64,000 bases of DNA from Diphasiastrum complanatum. Lineage: Eukaryota; Streptophyta; Lycopodiopsida; Lycopodiales; Lycopodiaceae. The notes under the pieces are model-generated. The model made no database searches, was not told the origin of the DNA, and was given only the letters and a program-made list of their open reading frames with translations. Made by a program: the position numbers and the translations under genes. The stretch is from contig CM055109.1 of assembly GCA_029204225.1 (NCBI GenBank), positions 42,610,044-42,674,043 on the forward strand, read 5' to 3'. Positions 8,822 through 19,904 of this stretch are shown in pieces. The stretch's first letter is position 1. Each line of letters starts with the position of its first letter.

Positions 8822-9375
8822 CTTTATTAATGTCTTTTCCATGCCAAAAGGCATATAAGACTAATGAAGTACATGTCATGTATGTGGTAACCATGGGAGC
8901 GTATAAAAACGTCTCCAAACTGTAATAAAGAAAACATCTAGTGCAACCTAAAATAGACACGTATGCGAGAATGCGCATAATAATAATCATATGTGTCTCG
9001 GGTAAGATGTCAAGGCTGTGCTGCATCTGCTGTGTTGCTGCTGTAAAAAGATGTAATGCGAGCCACAGAATGGGAAAGCATTGGAGCCTGCCGGCGGTGT
9101 CTGTGAGTACGAGCACGTGTATGTGTAGTAGTAGTAGTAGTACGCCCCTGCGTAGAATGTCTAGTAATCCTGGTGGTATCCTGATGGTAGGAGGTACACT
9201 GTCTCTGATCTCTATGAGCATGAGAGCGGCCAACATCCTCGTCGTCATCCTCATCATAATCTTCATCCTCAGGTACTAAATCATGCGATCTCCGTCTAGT
9301 AAAGAACGAAGTAATCAATGGTTGTGAGGTAAAATGCTGGGGTGTCTCGTATAAATCTCTCCATGCCAAAGGCAT
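8821..9375 (-). mobile_element. LINE-type 3' end copy with stem-loop and tail
   Basis: On the minus strand the order is: an open frame of 121 codons (9010-9375) with an acidic run EDEDYDEDDDEDVG and a basic Thr/Arg/His tail, then GGAGACGTTTTATACGCTCC, then the stem-loop at 8832-8861 (GTCTT/AAGAC outer and ATGCC/GGCAT inner arms), then ATTAATAAAG and the CTTTC/TC tail. AATAAA is a poly(A) signal. The acidic/basic frame matches the region at 16,600-16,860 on the plus strand in composition and the shared word RDQR, so it is probably the C-terminus of ORF2 or a 3' UTR. The copy is 5'-truncated. Confidence 0.65.
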
Positions 9376-9611
9376 TTAAGACAAATAAGTACATATCAAG
9401 TGTGTAGAACAAAAGGGAGTGTATGAAAACGTCTTGAATACGTAAAGAAAATGCATATAATGTAAATCTAGGTACATATACCAATGATAAAGGAACTACA
9501 TAGGTATGAATCATGAGCTAGCTATGAATGAAAGAAGCCTCCGATCTTGTCCTGGAGTGGCGATGATGCTAATGTTGTTGCTGCTACTAAAGAAGGATGT
9601 AATACAAGTTG

Positions 9612-9655
<44 letters not shown>
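9376..9655 (-). mobile_element. Second LINE-type 3' end, followed by (GA)n
   Basis: The same 3' module is present in diverged form. The stem-loop (9354-9382) keeps ATGCC/GGCAT but has lost AATAAAG and runs straight into the next copy (GGAGAGATTTATACGAGAC). A (GA)n run at 9613-9655 marks the tail of the next copy upstream on the minus strand. Confidence 0.6.
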
Positions 9656-9657
<2 letters not shown>

Positions 9658-10064
9658 TCATCTGACTCCTAAGAGAGAAAGAAAGAAAGAAAGAAAGCTT
9701 TAGTAATGTCTTTTTCATGCCAAAAGGCATATAAGACTAGTAAAAGTACATGTCAAGTATGCGGTAACAATAGGAGCGGATGAAACGTCTCCGAAACAGT
9801 AAGAAAGAAACATCTACTATGAACTGAAATAAATGCAGTGAGATATGTACGAGCATAGATGCAATTGGATGTCTAAAATAAAGTATAACACTATCATCAT
9901 GTCCTACTGGTGCTGATGGTATAGAAAGATGAGTTACGAGCTGCAGCATAGGGGAGCTCTAGTAGCCACTGACGTCATCTAGGAAGATGAGATGTGTGTC
10001 CCCTCGCAATAGGTATGACGGCTCGAGCAGCAACATGGCTATGAGTGGTGTGCTACCTCTGATC

Positions 10065-10109
<45 letters not shown>
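9656..10109 (-). mobile_element. Third LINE-type 3' end with tail
   Basis: The stem-loop is at 9708-9736 (a T-for-C change in the outer loop) and the poly(A)-like word is ATTACTAAAG. GGAGACGTTTCATCCGCTCC lies upstream on the minus strand. No coding frame survives. (GA)n at 10,068-10,109 belongs to the neighbouring copy. Confidence 0.65.
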
Positions 10110-10113
<4 letters not shown>

Positions 10114-10274
10114 TTTATTAATGTCTTTTCCATGCCAAAAGGCATATAAGACTACTAAATGTACATGTCAAGTATGTGGTAACCATGGGAGCGTATGAAA
10201 CGTGTCCAAAACGATAACAAAAATGACAAATCTAAATGCTATGAACTGAGAGAGAGACAGAGAGAGAGAGAGAG
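10110..10274 (-). mobile_element. Fourth LINE-type 3' end, short
   Basis: The stem-loop is at 10,123-10,152 followed by ATTAATAAAG on the minus strand, with GGACACGTTTCATACGCTCC upstream. The copy is cut after about 110 bases at a (GA)n run (10,246-10,274). Confidence 0.65.
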
Positions 10275-10345
10275 CCACCATGCCGAGCAGGTAGTCTATT
10301 ACTTCCATATGATTGTGGGTGCAAGCTTATGAAAGCTAAGAAAGA

Positions 10346-10991
10346 TGAAATGTAGATGAAACACTATATAGACAACTTATTGGAAGTTTGATCCATCTAA
10401 CTACACGACCAAATATTGCATATGTTGTTAGTATAGTTAGTCTATTTATGGCTAAGCCTAAGCAGGCTCACTGAAAAGCTGCAAAGCGGATACTCAAATA
10501 TATTAAAGGTACTTTGCAGTTTCATATCTTTTATGGAAGACAAGATGATGTACAATTGCAGGGGTATGTGGCTAGAGATACAAAAGATCAAAGATCGATT
10601 ACAAGTTATGTTTTTAATCTTGGATCAAGTTCTATATCTCGGAGTTCAAAGAAACAACCTACCATTGCATTATCAACTATAGAGGCAGAATATCGAGCTA
10701 CTACAAGTGCAGCATGCGAGGCAATTTGGTTGCGAAGGATTCTACACGATCTTCATATGGAACAGGAAACACCTACAATACTTCAGTGTGATAACCAAAG
10801 TTGAATCAAGTTGGCAAAAAATTCGGGTTTTCACAGCAGATCAAAACATATTGAAGTTCAACAGCATCTCATCAGAGAGACTTTCTAATCGTGAAGTTGA
10901 GCTTATCTATTGTCCTAAAGAAGAGCAAGTTGCAAATAATTTTACTAAGGGACTTGGTAAAAATAAATTTGAGAAGTTTAGAGAACTTTAG
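10346..10991 (+). pseudogene. Ty1/copia RT end and RNase H
   Basis: Stitched frames give YRQLIGSLIHLTTRPNIAYV, AAKRILKYIKGTLQF, then the RNase H signature KKQPTIALSTIEAEYRATTS, ACEAIWLRRILHDL, ILQCDNQS, a stop and frame change at about 10,800, SKHIEVQHLIRE, and VELIYCPKEEQVANNFTKGL. These are the final motifs of copia pol, where RNase H removes the RNA template. At least three frame errors are present. A polypurine tract and LTR follow directly, confirming this is the 3' end of the element. The 5' part is missing. Confidence 0.88.
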
Positions 10992-11007
10992 GAGTGATAG
11001 ATAAATT

Positions 11008-11016
11008 AAGGGGGAG
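11008..11016 (+). promoter_or_regulatory. Polypurine tract of the copia element
   Basis: AAGGGGGAG lies immediately before TGTTAGAA, the LTR start. This is the RNase H-resistant primer for plus-strand synthesis. Confidence 0.85.
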
Positions 11017-11401
11017 TGTTAGAAATTAATGTTAATTTGAACCCTGATGTTAATGGGCCATGCCTGCAAGCTATATTCGAGGGCCCATATTATTTTTAGT
11101 TTTGCCATAGAATCCTTGCATGTAATAGGATTTACATTTGTGATTTAGTAAAAGACTTGGGAAATTTGAAAGTATAGGAACTAAGTTTAAATCAAGCTTT
11201 TGCTTTATGCTTTTAGCTTTTGCTAAGGCTACTAGAAAATTATATAAGGACATCTAGCGCCCCTCCTTCATTCCATTGTAGTAAGTTCTTCACACTTATG
11301 ATTAATCTGCGAATTGTTTCTATTGCTCAATCATCTTGTGTGCGAGAGTACTAAGATGATTAGTCTACTCTCTATCTTGAATTATACTCATAATTCTAAT
11401 A
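11017..11401 (+). mobile_element. Copia 3' LTR (about 385 bp)
   Basis: It starts TGTTAGAAATTAATG and ends near TAATTCTAATA, so the ends form a short inverted repeat with one mismatch (the expected final CA has decayed to TA). It resembles the minus-strand LTR at 37,092-37,481, including CCCTGATGTTA and GGCCATGC near the start. Confidence 0.7.
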
Positions 11402-12929
11402 GATGCAGCATGGATATTTGTGAGAATCAAGCAATATCAGGTGGATCATACCAATATGAAGGTAGGAGAAGGGGGCAGTTGAACGAAAGGAGAATGTGGG
11501 AGAAGACAAAACAAAAAAAATGAACTATAGCCTAAAGTGCTATGATACCATGTTATCAATTTGATCACAAATAAGGCATCACATTAAAAACAATAGACAA
11601 TAACATGTTGATCACATAGTAATCTCACAATAAGAACACTTATGATGAACAAGATATTGTTGTACGAGCCTCTAACAAAGGAGCACAAGACATTAGTATC
11701 ATGAATTGTAGAATAACTAATAGAGACCCTACTAAGGAGAACCTTCTAAGAAGCTAACTGATTAGGGCTGGAGCCTGGCATCGCCCTAGCACCTTCTAGA
11801 AGGTACTTCAAAAGCATTTGACTACATATAGCAAGGTCCCTAAAGTGATTAATGTCGTTATCTTTCTATGCCCAACACGAGCACTTTCCACTACTTGTAA
11901 CAGTACCTTAAGGCTCTATATTTATTTCAAAGCAACTTGACTCTAGCATGATAATAATCTTGACTTTAGCCACACACATCGTATTCACATTGAACAATTT
12001 GTCCTAATAACGGGAAGAACCTTAGGTAGTTTGTGATAATTCTAGTTCATAGCTAGTCTTGTTTTATACATGCTACCTTAGATCGTCTACAAAAGCACCC
12101 TGACTTTACTTCAAAAGTCCTTTTTTCTAATAGCAGTTCAATCGAGAAAAAATGTTCATACTGTGTCCTCTTTAAAGACCATTCTTTCAATGAAGTTGCT
12201 AATGCTAACAAAAGAAAGCAGCTCCTATCAAGAAGCACCACTCTAAGTTGATGGTCCAATCCTTCAACTCCAACCCTATTACAAAAACTATTTTCCATTG
12301 TGAATAACATAACTAGTTCAACCATAGAGCACTTCCTACTAAAACTTATTTTGACTTGATATATTTTGCATCCAAACTTTTGTATTCTTCTTACTTTCTT
12401 CAACCATATCATTTTCTCAAAAGAACAAGAAAGAAAGTTGGAATACATTCCAAGGACAAACAAGAGCTAGAGTCGAATGACTACAAAGGGCTTGGTAGAA
12501 ACATCATGCCCTAATCAAGAAAGATCATTGTTGAAGGGTTTTTGGTTGTCACTGAACCAAGTGTGACCAATGTTCATTGTCAGTTGAAATATTTATGCGT
12601 GAAGATTTGATTCCTGAATCGGAGGATCTTGGTCCACATGTGACACATTCACCCTGATGGGAATTAAACCATGGGTCCCACTATCTAGTTAGTTGGGCTG
12701 CCTAAGTACGCACTACTAGACACATTTCTAAAATTTTCTATTTTACATAGGAAGGATGGCTCCAAAAGCTTGTAGTACATTGTTTTTTTACATTCGCTAA
12801 CCTAGAGCATGGTTCCATTAATTAATCAGATTACAAAAGGTTGTAAAAATTTCTACAATACACCATAACCATTCAAGCCATGACTACACAAAAAAGAAGA
12901 AGACAAATTATGTCTCTGAATGCTTTCAT
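11402..12929. other. No gene recognised
   Basis: AT-rich sequence without a convincing reading frame, tRNA or element end. A 136-codon frame on the minus strand (12,053-12,463) has no recognisable motif and unremarkable composition. The stretch lies downstream of the F-box/LRR gene. Confidence 0.5.
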
Positions 12930-12935
12930 TTTATT
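12930..12935 (-). terminator. Poly(A) signal of the F-box/LRR gene
   Basis: AATAAA on the minus strand, 86 bases past the TAG of the last exon. The spacing suits a short 3' UTR. Confidence 0.5.
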
Positions 12936-13020
12936 GTTTGAAACCTGAGCTAATATAGATCATCATTTGATGGCCTTAGAACCATACATAATCAAGTTGA
13001 CGTGATTTCATAACTTGCCT

Positions 13021-13191
13021 CTACGATTGTTCATCAACAAGAAACAAATCATCTACCTGAAATTGCAATTCCTTTAAATCAGGGCAAAAATGACCAAACT
13101 CAACAAGGATGCGATCAGTTGCTGTTGGAAGAGCCACCCTTCTCAATTTCTTCAGCAAGCGTGGAAGCCCACAAAGCACCACCTCCTCAAC
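13021..13191 (-). CDS. F-box/LRR protein, last exon
   Basis: The minus strand shows a good 3' splice site (TTTGTTAG) at 13,192-13,193, then an open frame VEEVVLCGLPRLLKKLRRVA, LPTATDRILVEFGHFCPDLK, ELQFQVDDLF, ending TAG at 13,021-13,023. The 57 codons contain LRR-like hydrophobic spacing (LPRLLKKLRRVAL, CPDLKELQF). Joined in phase to the exon at 13,388 it continues LLELTG|VEEVV without loss of frame, which supports the 196-bp intron between them. A poly(A) signal follows. Confidence 0.6.
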   Translation of the reverse strand, partial: VEEVVLCGLPRLLKKLRRVALPTATDRILVEFGHFCPDLKELQFQVDDLFLVDEQS

Positions 13192-13387
13192 CTAACAAAC
13201 AACACAAATGTCTAGGATTAAGCAAACAAAGCCAATCTTGCTTGACCCCACGATTATGGTACAACCCCTTTCAAGTTACAATGTGAGCAGATAAGTTAAC
13301 GGAAGACAACTCAATTTCATATCATGATTTATGATTGCACTCCAAGCTGCTTAAAGGTTTAAAAGTGAAGAAGTGGGCTCTACACAC

Positions 13388-14251
13388 CCCAGTGAGCTCC
13401 AACAACTTGTTGCTCGCATATGACAAATCAAGGGACTGCAAATTTGCACACCATATTGAAATTGTATGCCAGCTTGTATTAAACAAAGAATGTCCATGGA
13501 GGTGCTGAAGTTGTTGACCTCTTCCCCTGATCAAGCCAAACAGAGGATCTAAATCAAGAGGTACCGAACGATGTGGGGAAGAATAAAACCTTATGGACGA
13601 AAGACAGCCAGGAAAGCAACTCTCAAGATCCAGCCTTGAGGAAACTCGTTGAAGGGTTCTGCTTGGATATCTGCCCACCCGCCTACTGCTGCTTGTGTGT
13701 GCATCAAAATTGTCGTTGTCATCATCCCCATTGTTTGCACTTTTAATAAAAAGAGGTGAGACAAGTGATAAATGCTGCAGATGCTTGCAGCCTTTGAAGA
13801 TTTTCTCAACTTCTGGCCATCCGATCTCATGACTGCTCAGGTCCAGCGAGGTCAATGAGCTGTATACTGATAGAAGATCATCCAGTCCTCTTGATGTCGT
13901 AGGAATATCGCCGTCCAAGTCCAGCACTCTCAAGTTGGGGCATTTTTGTTGAAGCTGTTTCAAAAAACCTTCATGTATGAATGGAGGTGGTGTGTCTATG
14001 CACACATGACAAAGAGGGGTTACAAGATGGGCAACGTGCAGATCAAGGCTGACAAGTTGCGAGGGAAAGTTGTTGGCAATTCCTTCTAAATCAACAGTAA
14101 AAAGTAAAGGGCGGTCAAATATGATTGAAAGGCTGGTAAGGTTTGGAAGTTTGAGAATGAGTGAAATGATATCCACAGTCTTCATATGCTTGAGACTGCA
14201 AAAATTGCACCAACCCAACCTGTCAGGACTCAGATCAACTGAAATTATCAT
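13388..14251 (-). CDS. F-box/LRR protein, main LRR exon
   Basis: An open frame of nearly 290 codons in a window where other frames are short. LRR units of the RNI type recur: LILKLPNLTSLSIIF, QLVSLDLHVAHL, KCPNLRVLDLDGD, VYSSLTSLDLSSHEIGWPEV, GCKHLQHLSLVSP, CANLQSLDLSYASNKLLELT. An acidic insert (NGDDDNDNFD) interrupts the series. The 5' edge is uncertain: a likely acceptor (ATAATTTCAG) lies at about 14,239, and an ATG at 14,251 is also available. The 3' donor is proposed at 13,387 (GGG|GTGTGT). In SCF complexes such LRR arrays bind the substrate. Without stops or frameshifts, it stands apart from the mobile-element debris. Confidence 0.75.
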
Positions 14252-16590
14252 CAGATGTGATGCAAAACCTTTTTAGACAACGTAAAAAAGCACAAAAAAA
14301 ACACACCGTAATGCTCCTATGAAATGACTACATCATAATTTAGATGGCCTACCTACAAAGACTAATCAAATTTACATTGACAGCTGTGTGTCCCAAAATA
14401 CAATTTTCCAATGCTCCAGACTTCAAGCTGGAAATGCATAAGAAATTGCATCTCTCAACTCAATTTTAATTCAGCATTAGAACCTGACAAAAGTTTCTAG
14501 TGTTCAGACGCATTAGGTTCTCATCAGGTATTCATCAGCTTAAGCCATTATTAGGCTTGTAAACAGGCACCATGCAGCAAGGAGAATTTCAGCCCAACAC
14601 CCTTATTTATATTAAAAACCTTCCCTAATTGTAAGTGAGAGAAGATTTCAAAAGGCTATGTAAGGAGCTGGGAACTTCATTTATTTAAGATTCGGAAGCT
14701 TAGCATAGCTCTGTTTCTCATAAGCTACAATTAGGCATAATCAATCTAGAGTTCACACTTCTTGAGTAGAGTGATCGTATTTTGTTCCTATCAAATATGT
14801 CGTCCATTTGATGATTTATAAATAAAATTTCAACTCTCTTACATCTGTGTCTAGCTATGACACTCATAAATTGTATCAAAGCACTTTCTTCAATAGTAAA
14901 AAGTGGGCACTGGAATTTATTGTTACACTCCAGATTAATGCATTTATATTATTGACATGAAGTCAACAACACATTCATAGATATGGCATCAACGGAAGTA
15001 CATAAAGCAGCAAAAAACATTCACAAAACATTCTCCAACAAAGCAAAACCTAATGAATATCAATGTCCGTTGACAGGTCAAGCGAATCTCCAACAAAGAT
15101 CTCCAAATAAAAATAGAGCTCCTCTACAAAGAGCTCAGGACATCAAACTCATAAACTGAGAAATAATAGCCTATGGTACTAATTTAGCAATTAGGGCACC
15201 CAATTTAGGGTACTTAGCTTTATCTATTAAAATAGCTATCTATTTGTGAGATCGGAATATATCCAAATTCGCAAATTCAATTTTCAGAAGTCAGTGATGC
15301 CATAAGGTTAAGGCTTGTAAAAAATATACATGCAACGAAAAAAGAAAAAAGTCAAAGGAGCTATTTCAAAACAATAATATAGAATCCAAAAAAAAGGACA
15401 AACAAACAAAAAATCCTAACCAAACACCACTACTTATGTCTCATCAATACCCATGCCTATTTGGGTTTCAAAAGAATCCAGATTCTCTTGGGTAGACACA
15501 GTGCTGACAAAGAAGCACATGACCATCAAGAAGGAAATTTCAAAAATAAAATACATAAAAACAGGGACCACAATACGTAAACTAAAGATACCAAGGCATA
15601 GACGAGATACAAAATACTCGAAACAAGGTGGGCTCCTTAGCTACCCACTTTTTTAAATTCTACTATTAATCATTTTAAACATACCAAACATTGAAATACC
15701 AAAGACAAAACCATAAGAGTTTAGTATAGTTTGTACTTTTCTTTCATGATTTTCTTAAACATGTAACTTTTACGGAGCGACAAAAAGATTAGATTGCTTA
15801 ATCAATTTACAAAGCATCTCTACTTGCAAAGACAAGATAACCTACAGAATTGACCAACAAAACCAAATTGAAAAACACTCTTTTCAACTTTCAAAGCTTT
15901 GCGTCAAGTGTCCTATTAGCTTATCAATACATAACTTCGAATCTTCCAAATTAACATAAGTGTATAGTGTCATGAAGTCAGGAGGTTTGAAGAAGCAACG
16001 ATTGAGTTTTTCCTTCTATCGAACGAGAAGCATTGAAAAATATTATTACTTCTATATTATGAACAGAATCATTTTAAGTCTAACAACTTATAGGAACATC
16101 TACGTCCTTATGTAAGTTTATCCAAAGCTCATTAACACAAGGAAGCAAGGCTTTGAAGAAAGTTTTAAGCCACTTAAAACGGTCAAATAGAGTAGTTTTA
16201 CAAATTGCAATTAACCCAGTTCTTTTGGGAACTTTGATAAATTTCCGCGCAAAACAAAAGAAGAATATTTGGGTAACAATTAGGGTATAAGAATGACAAA
16301 ATTCTTGATGATCAGCTTGCGATTGAGACTGGACACTTTCAAGGTACCCCACGGGAGGTGCGGATTCACATACATGCTCGTTATCTAAGGTAGAGTCTGA
16401 GGAGCATTTATTATTCATGTGTCCAGTATATTATGAGATCAGAGGGAGATATCACTGTCATTTCCGAGACACACCTATCAAACTGAGGTCCATTATATCA
16501 CATGAGGATCCACGTTGTGTTGCACTCATGATCAGAGAGATGTTGCTATTACGATAGACTCTATGTCAGTCAGTTTAGTCAAGTCACTCT
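14252..16590. other. Probable intron or spacer, no exon recognised
   Basis: AT-rich. I see no LRR-like exon, although exon phases imply at least one more exon between 14,251 and 17,966. A 112-codon minus frame at 16,080-16,418 (with KVPKRTGLIAICKTTLFDRF) is coding-like but unassigned. Confidence 0.4.
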
Positions 16591-16599
16591 GATACTCAA

Positions 16600-17030
16600 C
16601 TCCAGATCATGTCCTTCTCTCGTAGGAGACCACGGGCTGATCCTGACTCAAATGATAGTGGAGTCGATGATGATTTTCGACATAGAGACCAGAGACGGCA
16701 TACCACCCAGATTCCTGGTGTACATAGAGTCATGACATGAGGACACACATTCATCAGCACACATTACCTCGAGTTGCAGTCCCATTACATCCTTTTTCAG
16801 TGGTAGCGGGACTGATGGGACTTGATGAGCATACACATACCATCACCATCAGCTACTTTTTGTTATCAACAATTATTAGCAGCTATTAGCAATTACACTT
16901 CATATATATTTTTCATATTGTTATTGGAGACGTTTCACACGCTCCTATTTGCAACAAACACTTGACATGTACTCTTTGTCTTATATGCCTTTTGGCATGG
17001 AAAAGACATTAATAAAGCTTTCTTTCTCCC
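16600..17030 (+). mobile_element. LINE-type 3' end copy on the plus strand
   Basis: Order: a decayed acidic/basic frame (FSRRRPRADPDSNDSGVDDD, HRDQRRHTTQ), GGAGACGTTTCACACGCTCC at about 16,926, the stem-loop at 16,978-17,007, ATTAATAAAG and a short CTTTCTTTCTC tail. It is the opposite orientation of the cluster at 8.8-10.3 kb and lies inside the proposed F-box/LRR intron. Confidence 0.65.
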
Positions 17031-17279
17031 TCCATCTCTCACGTCATCGTACACTCCGCGTCGTTAAAAAACGTGCCTACGAAGAACAGGAAGGGGAATG
17101 CCTCTCAATTCCTTATTCAGTTCCTCCATAGGTGCCTTTTGGAGTGAATTCATCCCTGGATCTCCACCTCCTGTTCTTGAAGACTTACATATCTTGACCA
17201 CCTATGCCACTTCACTATACACTATACTGACTCACTGACTCACCCATCTCCATCTCTCCCCGCCCATGTGAGTTCACCT

Positions 17280-17719
17280 CCTTCACCTCTGATATGGTCC
17301 TAATGGCCATTAAGAGAATGAAGACTCACCATACCAGAGACATAGAAGACCTTGAATCTGAATTGTTAATCCATGCTGCACACTTACTTTCACCTATCCT
17401 TGCCACTTTGCTAAATCGTGCAGTTGTCTCTAGATTTCCTTCCACCTGGTGCACTAATATTATCCACTCCATCCACAAAAATGGTGACCCCATGAATCCT
17501 AGTAACTACCGTAGGGTTTACTATTGTTTTGTTGACTTCAAGAGAGCCTTCGATTCTGTTCCACAATCCCTTCTCATCCAGAGATTACGTGACCTTGGCT
17601 TCTCCACTAACACAGTCCTTGCAGAGAGCCGAATAGGTATACTTATACCCTCCAAGGCCCATGCACCACTGGTAGTGCACTTTGACAAATCACTTCCTAA
17701 TTTTTTACTTGACTTTTAG
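17280..17719 (+). pseudogene. LINE reverse transcriptase fragment with internal deletion
   Basis: The frame reads HAAHLLSPILATLLNRAVVS, RFPSTWCTNIIHSIHKNGDP, MNPSNYR, then jumps to YYCFVDFKRAFDSVPQSLLI and QRLRDLGFS. These are the thumb-side NYRPI region and motif A (FVDFKRAFD) of a non-LTR reverse transcriptase. About 60 residues that normally separate them are missing at about 17,515. The catalytic YADD motif lies beyond the break near 17,620, so the enzyme is dead. It starts soon after the tail of the preceding copy. Confidence 0.8.
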
Positions 17720-17870
17720 GCCTCGAAACTTATTTACTCGCATAAACAACCTAAAAGTCCCTTTAGTGCTATCTATTTGATCAAATAACAATGTGATCAC
17801 TGGGTTGCACTTACACACGCAAGGTGCCAATTCCCTCAACACTTATTCCCTACTCTAGAACAATATGATC
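17720..17870 (-). mobile_element. LTR fragment related to the 59.4/61.4 kb LTRs
   Basis: CAAATAACAATGTGATCACT, GGGTTGCACTTACACACGCA and GGGTGCCAA-like words match the LTRs near 60,020-60,080 with scattered changes. Only about 150 bases remain, on the same strand as that family. Confidence 0.55.
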
Positions 17871-17965
17871 TATTTACTAGGTACGCTGATATCCCGCAAA
17901 GCCCCAACATAGAGCAAAATCTTAGGGTACACAGATTTTGCAACCTGAACATGGAAAGAATTTAC

Positions 17966-18033
17966 CCCTTTAATACTACTTTCTGAATTGTTGATGAATA
18001 GCGAGCTGCCAAATCCAAAAGGTCTTCCACAAC
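17966..18033 (-). CDS. F-box/LRR protein, small internal exon
   Basis: On the minus strand a strong 3' splice site (TTTCTGTTGCAG) precedes VVEDLLDLAARYSSTIQKVV then LKG, and a 5' splice site GGG|GTAAAT closes the 68-bp exon. The peptide has the helix and strand pattern of the first LRR after an F-box. Entering in phase 0, it fits the proposed phase-0 donor of the F-box exon at 34,891. It leaves in phase 2, which does not directly match the 14.2 kb exon, so an exon is still missing. Confidence 0.5.
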
Positions 18034-18299
18034 CTGCAACAGAAACATTCAATGGCAACCATAATGGTTGATATTATGGGGCAAGTACATTTTAAATGGC
18101 GTTTTCCATGATTCAACCATGGAACGATCCCATTTCTTTTTCACAATCACCAATGGTTCCCAAGAAGCCACATGAAAATTACAATCTAGCTTTGGCAAAT
18201 AAGCACAAAAGAACGAAACAGAAAGCTCAAACTTCATCAAGGTTACAATATTACTCTAAAAGAATTGTTATCTTGCATACTCCAAGCTCAAGCTAATAT

Positions 18300-18904
18300 A
18301 TCTACCATGCATAGTTGCATAACAATCTGTGTGCTAGCATCCAAAATGTTGTCCCACATGCTACATACAAAATTTACAACCTTTAAAAGATCGTTATATA
18401 CAAATTGCTCAAAATACTATGTTTTATGAAATTTTTGTGAGTCCTTGTCCCTATACATAGCTCATCTCCTATGTTACCAACCAAAGAGTTCCCTTCAGAC
18501 TGCTTCCAGTAACATCAATATGCTCTTATAATTTGTTAAAGGAGTAACATAAGACATCTTCGTATGTAGCAAATACACATTGTACAAACCCTAATATAAA
18601 ACACGAACAAGAACAGCACAAGTGTATTGCATTACATAAGTAGATAGCAAACCAATGATCGTATAACAATCTCGCACAAAAAAGAGAACACGACAACAAT
18701 ATGCTAGTTTGTAGCTGTCCTACAAAAAATACAAATATTACATGCCTACAAGAAGTTGTACTTGCATTGTTCTGCAAAACCTCAACGGTATTTCAAGAAA
18801 CTCTCAAATTAGATTTACTAAATTCTAGACGGGTTTGCAGCATACCACTTGGTCAATGGCCTACTCATTCTCGACTTATCCACAAATGAATGAAAATAGG
18901 GACC
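18300..18904. other. No gene recognised
   Basis: AT-rich spacer or intron sequence without a coding frame or element end that I can identify. Confidence 0.5.
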
Positions 18905-19460
18905 ATGGGTCAAATTTTGCATAATGAGTTGAGAGCACGCTAACTCATCAACTTGAGTTTTGGGGGTACAACGTATTTTAATTTATCAGAGCCCATAAGC
19001 AAACTATGTGCAAAATATAACATGATCTACAACATTATTAGAGTACAAAATAGAAAATCATACTCTAACAAGAACCCCCCAACCCCCAAATTATCCATGT
19101 CTATTTTGTTATTTACTACACCAATTAGGTCTATGAACTTTTCAAACTTATCCTTTGTGCACTTGCACACAACTCAAGAAAATCCCGTGGAACATGCAAG
19201 CACCAAAAAACTAAGGATGCCCCAATAGCATGATGCAAAAAATAGTGGAGATCACTCTAGCACTCACACAATCATTCACCATAAAACTCGCACAAGAGAG
19301 ATGGAGAGAATGCATTGAAGGAGAAAATTTTGCATAATGAGTTGAGAGCACACTAATTCATGGAGTTGAGTTTAGAGGGTACAATGTATATTAATTTATC
19401 AGCCCCAATAAGCAAACTATATACAAATACAAAATTATTTACAGCATTCATGGGCGTACA
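18905..19460. repeat. Direct repeat of ~140 bp, copies 413 bp apart
   Basis: TTTTGCATAATGAGTTGAGA at about 18,915 recurs at about 19,328. Both copies continue through GAGTTT..GGGTACAA.GTAT and AGCAAACTAT to ACAACATT/ACAGCATT. The arrangement looks like decayed LTRs of a tiny element or a segmental duplication. Confidence 0.65.
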
Positions 19461-19629
19461 AAAACGAACATTTCACTAGCCGACACGTGACCGACGTGGT
19501 CTCATAGCCACATGTACAGCGGGCATACAAATGGCATACAAAGACCATAGTTGCATCGAAATGCGGCTCAAACCTACCAATCGGACAAACCGGTTCGAGC
19601 CGAGACTATTGGAAAAAGGCCGCGTAGGT

Positions 19630-19904
19630 CTAGAACCGAGAGAGAGAAAGAAAGAAAGAAAAATTTTATTAATGTCTTCTCCATGCCAATAGGCATTTAA
19701 GACGAAAGAAAAATACATATCAAGTGTGTGGTACAGCGGGAGCGTATGAAATGTCTCCATAACAGAAAAGAAATGTCAATGTACTACAACTATAGCTATA
19801 ACCATAAAATATGTCTAATGTCTAATGCTGCCAATATGATAATGGTATATCTCGGTGTCCTCAAGTACTGCTGCTGTCAAAGAACAATGTCTATCATTTC
19901 ATAA
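19630..19904 (-). mobile_element. LINE-type 3' end copy inserted at the gypsy LTR
   Basis: The minus strand has GGAGACATTTCATACGCTCC, the stem-loop at 19,674-19,703 (CTTAAATGCC variant), ATTAATAAAA and (TTTC)n(TC)n at 19,639-19,662. Its 5' side interrupts the 3' LTR that starts at 19,973. Confidence 0.65.

Noticed and set aside
8225-8854. Pro/Leu-rich frames overlapping LINE ORF1
   Set aside because: Shadow frames of the low-complexity ORF1 N-terminus and the GA tract; the ORF1 frame is supported by coiled-coil and RNA-binding similarity.
12053-12463. 136-codon minus-strand frame
   Set aside because: No motif, no splice or regulatory context; consistent with chance in AT-rich DNA.
16080-16418. 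Exon of the F-box/LRR gene
   Set aside because: No LRR pattern and no convincing splice sites; kept only as an unassigned coding-like stretch.
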